Shown: piece by piece, positions 4,255 through 5,830 of the stretch
Layout of the letters: every line of letters begins with the position of its first letter
Numbering within the stretch: the first letter of the stretch is position 1
From: Bacillota bacterium
Lineage (GTDB): Bacteria > Bacillota > Clostridia > Peptostreptococcales > Anaerovoracaceae
Length of the DNA stretch: 5,830 bases
Assembly (NCBI GenBank): GCA_017621195.1
Contig: JAGATO010000049.1
Coordinates: forward strand, 1-5,830
Direction: 5' to 3'
Program-made: the position numbers and the translations under genes
The notes under the pieces: generated by a model
Told to the model about the DNA's origin: nothing
Databases searched by the model: none
Seen by the model: only the letters and a program-made list of their open reading frames with translations

Positions 4255-5424
4255 CTACAATCCTATTGTCCACACTTCCATTCCCCGGACCATTCCGTAC
4301 CCCAAAAGCAGACAACCGGGTAAGGTAACAATCCAAGCGATCACCAATTCTTTCGCCACATTCTGCCGTACCCTACTCTCCCTGTCACTACCCATCCCAG
4401 CTCCAACCATGGCCGCCGTTTTTACATGGGTGGTGCTGACCGGAAACCCCAGAAGAGACGCCCCCAACAGGCAAAAGATCGCCGCACCGTCGGCGGCGCA
4501 GCCATCCTCGGGTTTCAGCCGGATCAGTTCCGTTCCGATCTTTTCCACGATGCGCCGCCCTCCCGTGGCTGTTCCCAGTCCCATGACCAGCGCACACAAT
4601 ACCGCCAGCTCCACGGGGATTTCCGCCGCCATCCCTCCCAGAATACCTGTCATCGCCGTTTTAGTGATCTCCTGTCCGCCCGAGGTCAGTCCCATAGCCA
4701 ACAGCAACAGGGCCGCAAACTTCTGACCGTCCTGAGCCCCGTGGAGAAAGGCCAAGCTCATGGCCAGAACGATCTGCAGGAAACGGAGCCCGCCATGGCG
4801 TCTGCCATGGAGTCCGCCATGGTGTCTGCCATGGTGTCCGCCATGGATTCCGCCATGGTGTCCGCCCCGGCGCTCGTTCCACCATTTTTCTTTACGCGCG
4901 TCCCGCAGATGCTGGCCCATCCAGCTGATGAGATAGGCCGAGGCAAAACCCAGGACTATGGAACCCGCCATTCCGGCAACTACGGTGACCCACACGTTCC
5001 ACCGGATTACGGAAGCATCTCCATACAGAGCAAGGGCCGCTCCTGTCAGGGCTGCGATCAGACTGTGGCTCTCGCTGGTGGGAATGCCGAAGACCCAGGC
5101 GCCCACCGACCAGAACACGATGGTCAGAAGAGTAGCGCTGAGCAGAATGGTCAGCGTTGAGGGCGAAGGCTCTGCTTTCGATCCCCTTCCCGCCGTCAGA
5201 TCTACTATGCTGCCCATGGCATAGGCCACCGCCGGACGAAACCGACACATGACAGCCGTTCCCAATACGTTGCATAGGGCAGCCCACCCGGCAGCCCGCC
5301 GCATGGGCAGGGCGCCGGTTGCCACGGCAGCAGCGATAGCGCTGGGCGCGTCGGTCCATCCGTTGACGAAGATCACGGCCAGGGTCAGAAGGATCACTGC
5401 TGTCGTTCCGTTCCAAACATCCAT
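4255..5424 (-). CDS. PiT-family inorganic phosphate (possibly sulfate) permease with a His/Gly-rich loop
   Basis: An integral membrane permease of the PiT family, about 389 residues from the ATG at 5424. The family's two inverted halves are visible: GWTDAPSAIAAAVATGAL near residue 22 and GIPTSESHSLIAALTGAA near 113 in the first, and FLHGAQDGQKFA near 226 and GFPVSTTHVKTAAMVGAG near 326 in the second. I count roughly nine hydrophobic segments. Between the halves, residues 189-212 are six tetrapeptides of the type x-H-G-G/R encoded by 12-bp repeats, an unusual insert. A longer form could start at a GTG at 5469, but that adds a charged 15-residue tail, and AAGGAGG (5441-5435) sits 10 nt before the ATG, so the ATG is preferred. 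PiT proteins use a cation gradient to import phosphate; some relatives carry sulfate, and the neighbouring sulfur genes leave that open. No PhoU-like (DUF47) partner is in the window. Confidence 0.87.
   Translation of the reverse strand: MDVWNGTTAVILLTLAVIFVNGWTDAPSAIAAAVATGALPMRRAAGWAALCNVLGTAVMCRFRPAVAYAMGSIVDLTAGRGSKAEPSPSTLTILLSATLLTIVFWSVGAWVFGIPTSESHSLIAALTGAALALYGDASVIRWNVWVTVVAGMAGSIVLGFASAYLISWMGQHLRDARKEKWWNERRGGHHGGIHGGHHGRHHGGLHGRRHGGLRFLQIVLAMSLAFLHGAQDGQKFAALLLLAMGLTSGGQEITKTAMTGILGGMAAEIPVELAVLCALVMGLGTATGGRRIVEKIGTELIRLKPEDGCAADGAAIFCLLGASLLGFPVSTTHVKTAAMVGAGMGSDRESRVRQNVAKELVIAWIVTLPGCLLLGYGMVRGMEVWTIGL
4789..4862 (-). repeat. 12-bp tandem repeat inside the permease gene
   Basis: Six consecutive 12-bp units of the form YGCCATGGNNTC on the plus strand (CGCCATGGTGTC is typical), with a degenerate seventh unit at 4863-4874 (CGCCCCGGCG). 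Every unit centres on the palindrome CCATGG. In the gene's frame they encode HHGG, IHGG, HHGR, HHGG, LHGR and RHGG. Because each unit is four codons, gain or loss of units would keep the frame. Confidence 0.93.
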
Positions 5425-5434
5425 CCGTCCGCAC

Positions 5435-5441
5435 CCTCCTT
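5435..5441 (-). promoter_or_regulatory. Ribosome binding site that decides the permease start
   Basis: AAGGAGG on the minus strand, 10 nt before the ATG at 5424-5422. The alternative upstream GTG at 5469-5467 has no comparable site, so the shorter protein is chosen. Confidence 0.7.
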
Positions 5442-5830
5442 CCACACTCCGTTCACGTTTTCTTTCCACGCTCCATTTTCGCCTCTTCTCACGCTTCGCT
5501 TGCTGTCTTCATTTACAAGAGTATACGACGGAGCAGTGCCTTTCATGCCGGACTTTCGTCGCCGTCTGGATGACGGTATGGTTCCGATATCGCCATATCT
5601 ATATTATTCAGTATAATTCCAATTATAATATAGAACTTTTTGGAATTTCTATATTTCGTATTAGAATCTTTGATAAAATATAGGATTATATTGATATTCT
5701 ATATTTCAATATTTTTGATTCGCTATTTTATAGGGTCATTTGTGTATTTTTTTCATTTTTTGTAACAGATTATTACATTTCTCTCATTTCGCTATATTTT
5801 TTGTTTCTCACAAAGCGATTTTCTAGGATA
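5442..5830. other. Non-coding AT-rich region upstream of the permease
   Basis: About 390 nt without a credible gene. The part nearest the permease is of ordinary composition, and from about 5585 to the window end it is very AT-rich. It contains ATATAGAA-N11-TTCTATAT (5628-5654), ATATTGA-N11-TCAATAT (5688-5712), an 11-bp direct repeat TTCTATATTTC at 5647-5657 and 5697-5707, and TGTAA-N7-TTACA (5761-5777). Many TATAAT-like hexamers occur on both strands (for example TATACT at 5525-5520, minus), but none pairs with a good -35, so I cannot name the permease promoter. It may also serve a gene beyond the right edge. Confidence 0.5.

Noticed and set aside
4789..4862. CRISPR-like array
   Set aside because: Units are 12 bp, contiguous without spacers, and in frame in a membrane protein gene; it is a coding minisatellite.
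4758..4946. Minus-strand frames with Met-Ala-Asp or Trp-Arg-Thr-Pro repeats over the 12-bp minisatellite
   Set aside because: A 12-bp repeat stays open in all three frames. These peptides are by-products of the repeat within the permease gene, which has clear family motifs in its own frame.
5425..5469. GTG-initiated 15-residue N-terminal extension of the permease
   Set aside because: The ATG at 5424 has a strong Shine-Dalgarno and places the first membrane segment near the N-terminus; the extension is only a charged tail encoded across that Shine-Dalgarno.
5249..5683. Plus-strand frame running into the AT-rich region
   Set aside because: The first half is antisense to the permease and the tail is low-complexity Ile/Tyr/Asn-rich sequence from AT-rich DNA; no motif, no ribosome binding site.

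Overview
The window looks like a piece of a low-GC-phylum (Bacillota, probably class Clostridia) chromosome. The genes are moderately GC-rich and the intergenic stretches are strongly AT-rich. Shine-Dalgarno sequences are strong (AAGGAGG-like), promoters are sigma-A type, and the protein families (Rrf2/CymR, MetY, a small alarmone synthetase, a clostridial-type PiT transporter) fit that group. Genus cannot be told from this sequence. All recognisable genes lie on the minus strand, so transcription runs from right to left.

Layout in transcription order. 5425-5830 is a non-coding, very AT-rich stretch with several dyads. 5424-4255 is a PiT-family phosphate (or sulfate) permease with a histidine/glycine-rich loop encoded by a 12-bp minisatellite. 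4235-4207 is a good promoter for the Rrf2-family regulator at 4173-3715. 3611-3583 is a near-consensus promoter for the sulfur operon, followed by a leader of about 235 nt. metY (3341-2046) and cysK (2043-1117) form that operon, which ends at an intrinsic terminator (1077-1025). A separate extended -10 promoter (991-983) drives a small alarmone synthetase (916-206) whose stop codon overlaps the start of a CCA-adding enzyme gene (209 to beyond the left edge).

How it fits together: the Rrf2 protein is probably the cysteine-metabolism repressor CymR, or a close relative. Its own promoter and the metY promoter both carry a CCTAT-N7-(A)TAGG-type dyad over core promoter elements, suggesting autoregulation and control of metY-cysK. 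MetY and CysK provide sulfide assimilation into homocysteine and cysteine.

The most interesting part is the metY leader. It contains a 19-codon open reading frame with a good ribosome binding site that ends Arg-Met-Cys-stop. The last codons of this mini-gene form the 5' arm of a perfect 16-bp inverted repeat whose 3' arm lies just upstream of the metY ribosome binding site. Two further complementary segments (6 bp and 7 bp) would extend the pairing over the metY Shine-Dalgarno itself. This is what a cysteine (or methionine) responsive leader-peptide attenuator acting on translation would look like. I know of no named element that matches it; the mechanism is inference, whereas the reading frame and complementarities are directly visible.
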